Of a stretch of 64,000 nt of DNA, positions 63,053 to 64,000 are shown one piece after another; position 1 is the first letter of the stretch, and every line of letters begins with the position of its first letter. Under the pieces are notes generated by a model that saw only the letters and a list, made by a program, of their open reading frames with translations, searched no databases and was not told the DNA's origin. The translations under genes and the position numbers were made by a program. Origin of the DNA: a virus; the IMG/VR virus record IMGVR_UViG_3300009514_000006, positions 61,615 to 125,614 of that record. One strand, given 5' to 3'.

Positions 63053-63244
63053 CTAATCACCATAATCACACACACAGCCCCCATTTGGACACACAGGGCA
63101 TTCATGAACATAGTACCTGTTTGGTATCTCCCACGATTCAGACTCCCAGTAGCCGCCCAGTGAAGCCACAGGATACCATTCCCCACACTCACAACACTTA
63201 GCCTCTGTTACTGAGGGAAGAACCTTCTCATCGAAAATACCCAT
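63053..63244 (-). CDS. Small zinc-finger protein (63 aa)
   Basis: A 63-residue protein from the ATG at 63244, chosen over 63325 because AAGG precedes it and the longer start lies in low-complexity DNA. It has 'AKCCECGEWYPVASLGGYW' and 'HECPVCPNGGCVCDYGD'. Seven Cys and a His suggest two zinc sites. It is the rightmost gene in the window. Confidence 0.6.
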   Translation of the reverse strand: MGIFDEKVLPSVTEAKCCECGEWYPVASLGGYWESESWEIPNRYYVHECPVCPNGGCVCDYGD

Positions 63245-63666
63245 AACCAACCTTGTACCAAACAACCCTTTCGCTGACAAGGGAAAACTCTGGAAAAATA
63301 TTTTCTCCCTCTCCCCCTTTGTCAATTAAAATTCTCCCCCTTCTCCCCCTTCTCCCCCTTCTCCCCCCGTCGTATTTTTTGCTGAGGGTAGTTTGTACCA
63401 CAGGCCATATATCCCCTTTTCTCATGATTGGTTTTCAGTTCTCGGGTTTTAGTTCTCGGGGTTCAGTCGGCGTTTAACATTGGTTAAAATGCGTTTTACA
63501 GGGGTTTAGCAGGGGTATACTATCGTTCTTTACATGTAAAGCGTTTGTGGCATAATACTATTTTATTTTATTTGTAAAGGGCTTTTTATCAGATATCGTT
63601 GGTGAGGAGCCTAGGTGGGACAAAACCGCACATTCGCCTACGTGCTTATTTGTTCAGGTAGGCAAG
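63245..63666. other. Non-coding stretch with CT-rich repeat and palindrome
   Basis: No convincing gene. It holds four tandem 9-bp TTCTCCCCC units (63332-63367), two copies of 'AGTTCTCGGG' (about 63437-63461), and a perfect 14-bp palindrome CTTTACATGTAAAG (63528-63541). An AT-rich tract follows (63555-63582). The region may contain the promoter for the minus-strand early genes, but no clean -35/-10 pair was found. Confidence 0.6.
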
Positions 63667-64000
63667 TGTCCCACATGTAGCATGGTGTAGCATGGTGTCC
63701 CACATGTAGTCCAGTGTAGCATGGTGTCCCACATGTAGCATGGTGTAGCATGGTGTCCCACATGTAGCATGGTGTAGCATGGTGTCCCACATGTAGCATG
63801 GTGTAGCATGGTGTCCCACATGTAGTCCAGTGTAGCCAGGTGTAGTCCAGTGTAGCCAGGTGTAGTCCAGTGTAGCCAGGTGTAGTCCAGTGTAGTCCGG
63901 TGGCCCACCACGGCCCACCACGGCCCACCACGGCCCACCACGGCCCACCACGGCCCACCACGGCCCACCACGGCCCACCACGGCCCACCACGGCCCACCA
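63667..64000. repeat. Graded 10-bp tandem repeat array running off the window
   Basis: Five 29-bp units (tgtcccaca + 10 + 10) cover 63667-63811, with one internal substitution of a 10-mer. Then 20-bp units (tgtagtccag + tgtagccagg) run to 63880, a transition follows at 63881-63910, and ten near-identical 10-mers (cggcccacca) reach the last base. Successive 10-mers differ by one or a few bases. Frames of 110-117 codons on the minus strand are by-products of the period. Confidence 0.95.

Noticed and set aside
63667-63811. CRISPR-like look of 29-bp repeats
   Set aside because: Units are directly adjacent without spacers, are built of 9- and 10-bp sub-units, and no cas gene is nearby.
63638-63998. 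Three overlapping minus-strand frames of 111-117 codons in the terminal repeat
   Set aside because: A 10-bp period keeps all three frames open and gives low-complexity WWAVVGRGG/HHATPCYMW-like peptides. No ribosome site or typical phage codon use.
1-64000. tRNA genes
   Set aside because: No cloverleaf with a T-loop GTTCGA-type sequence was noticed by eye in the gaps; a covariance-model search would be needed to exclude them.

Overview
The window is a 64 kb stretch of a large tailed double-stranded DNA bacteriophage (Caudoviricetes). A portal protein, prohead serine protease, scaffold-like protein and major capsid candidate lie in order on the minus strand. Very large beta-rich tail-fibre-like proteins, one with a peptidase S74 self-cleaving C-terminus, follow them. 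Gene density is very high, with ATGA, GTGA and TAATG overlaps throughout. Promoter-like sites are of the sigma-70 kind (TTGACA/TATAAT), so host RNA polymerase is the likely transcriber. Four lipobox proteins point to a Gram-negative host, and all lack Asp at position +2. One is a Cys-rich lipoprotein of a style common in Myxococcota and related 'deltaproteobacteria', which hints at, but does not prove, such a host. I saw no terminase, tape measure, DNA polymerase, integrase or tRNA gene, so the genome must extend beyond the window.

Layout. (1) 31.2-17.3 kb, minus strand: head module. It reads from a promoter at 31.2 kb through a cupin-like protein, a repeat-rich protein, portal, several disordered or zinc-ribbon proteins, a pyrophosphatase-like protein, a topoisomerase IB-like protein, prohead protease, scaffold and capsid, and ends at a strong terminator at 17.3 kb. 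(2) 17.1-0 kb, minus strand: virion accessory proteins, two holin-like small membrane proteins and three giant fibre-like proteins, with internal promoters. (3) 31.2-33.4 kb: a small HTH regulator with a leaderless promoter, then about 650 bp of AT-rich DNA with TTGACAAC iterons, a series of hairpins and a branched terminator-like structure. A small gene and a DnaG-type primase follow. This is the best candidate for an origin and control region. (4) 33.5-36.6 kb, plus strand: a small membrane protein, three lipoproteins (one a matrixin-like metalloprotease), two small Cys-rich proteins and an amidase endolysin. (5) 36.7-45.7 kb, plus strand: thirteen consecutive virion, adaptor or receptor-binding-like genes, several sharing a short N-terminal module. 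(6) 45.7-63.2 kb, mostly minus strand: about forty small early-type genes. They include deoxynucleotidase, dCMP deaminase, a MazG-like enzyme, a metallophosphoesterase, several peptidases, zinc ribbons, a pentapeptide-repeat protein, a DNA-glycosylase-like protein and a family of proteins built from an HRxDGPA repeat. Plus-strand islands encode a fatty-acid-hydroxylase-like membrane protein and a small heat shock protein. (7) 63.25-64.0 kb: non-coding DNA ending in a graded 10-bp tandem repeat array that runs off the window.

Functional picture: the minus-strand head and tail genes and the plus-strand cassette build the virion. The plus-strand lipoprotein and amidase block handles lysis and probably envelope modification. 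The right-hand small genes tune nucleotide pools and host functions. All promoter, terminator and start-site statements come from reading the sequence by eye.
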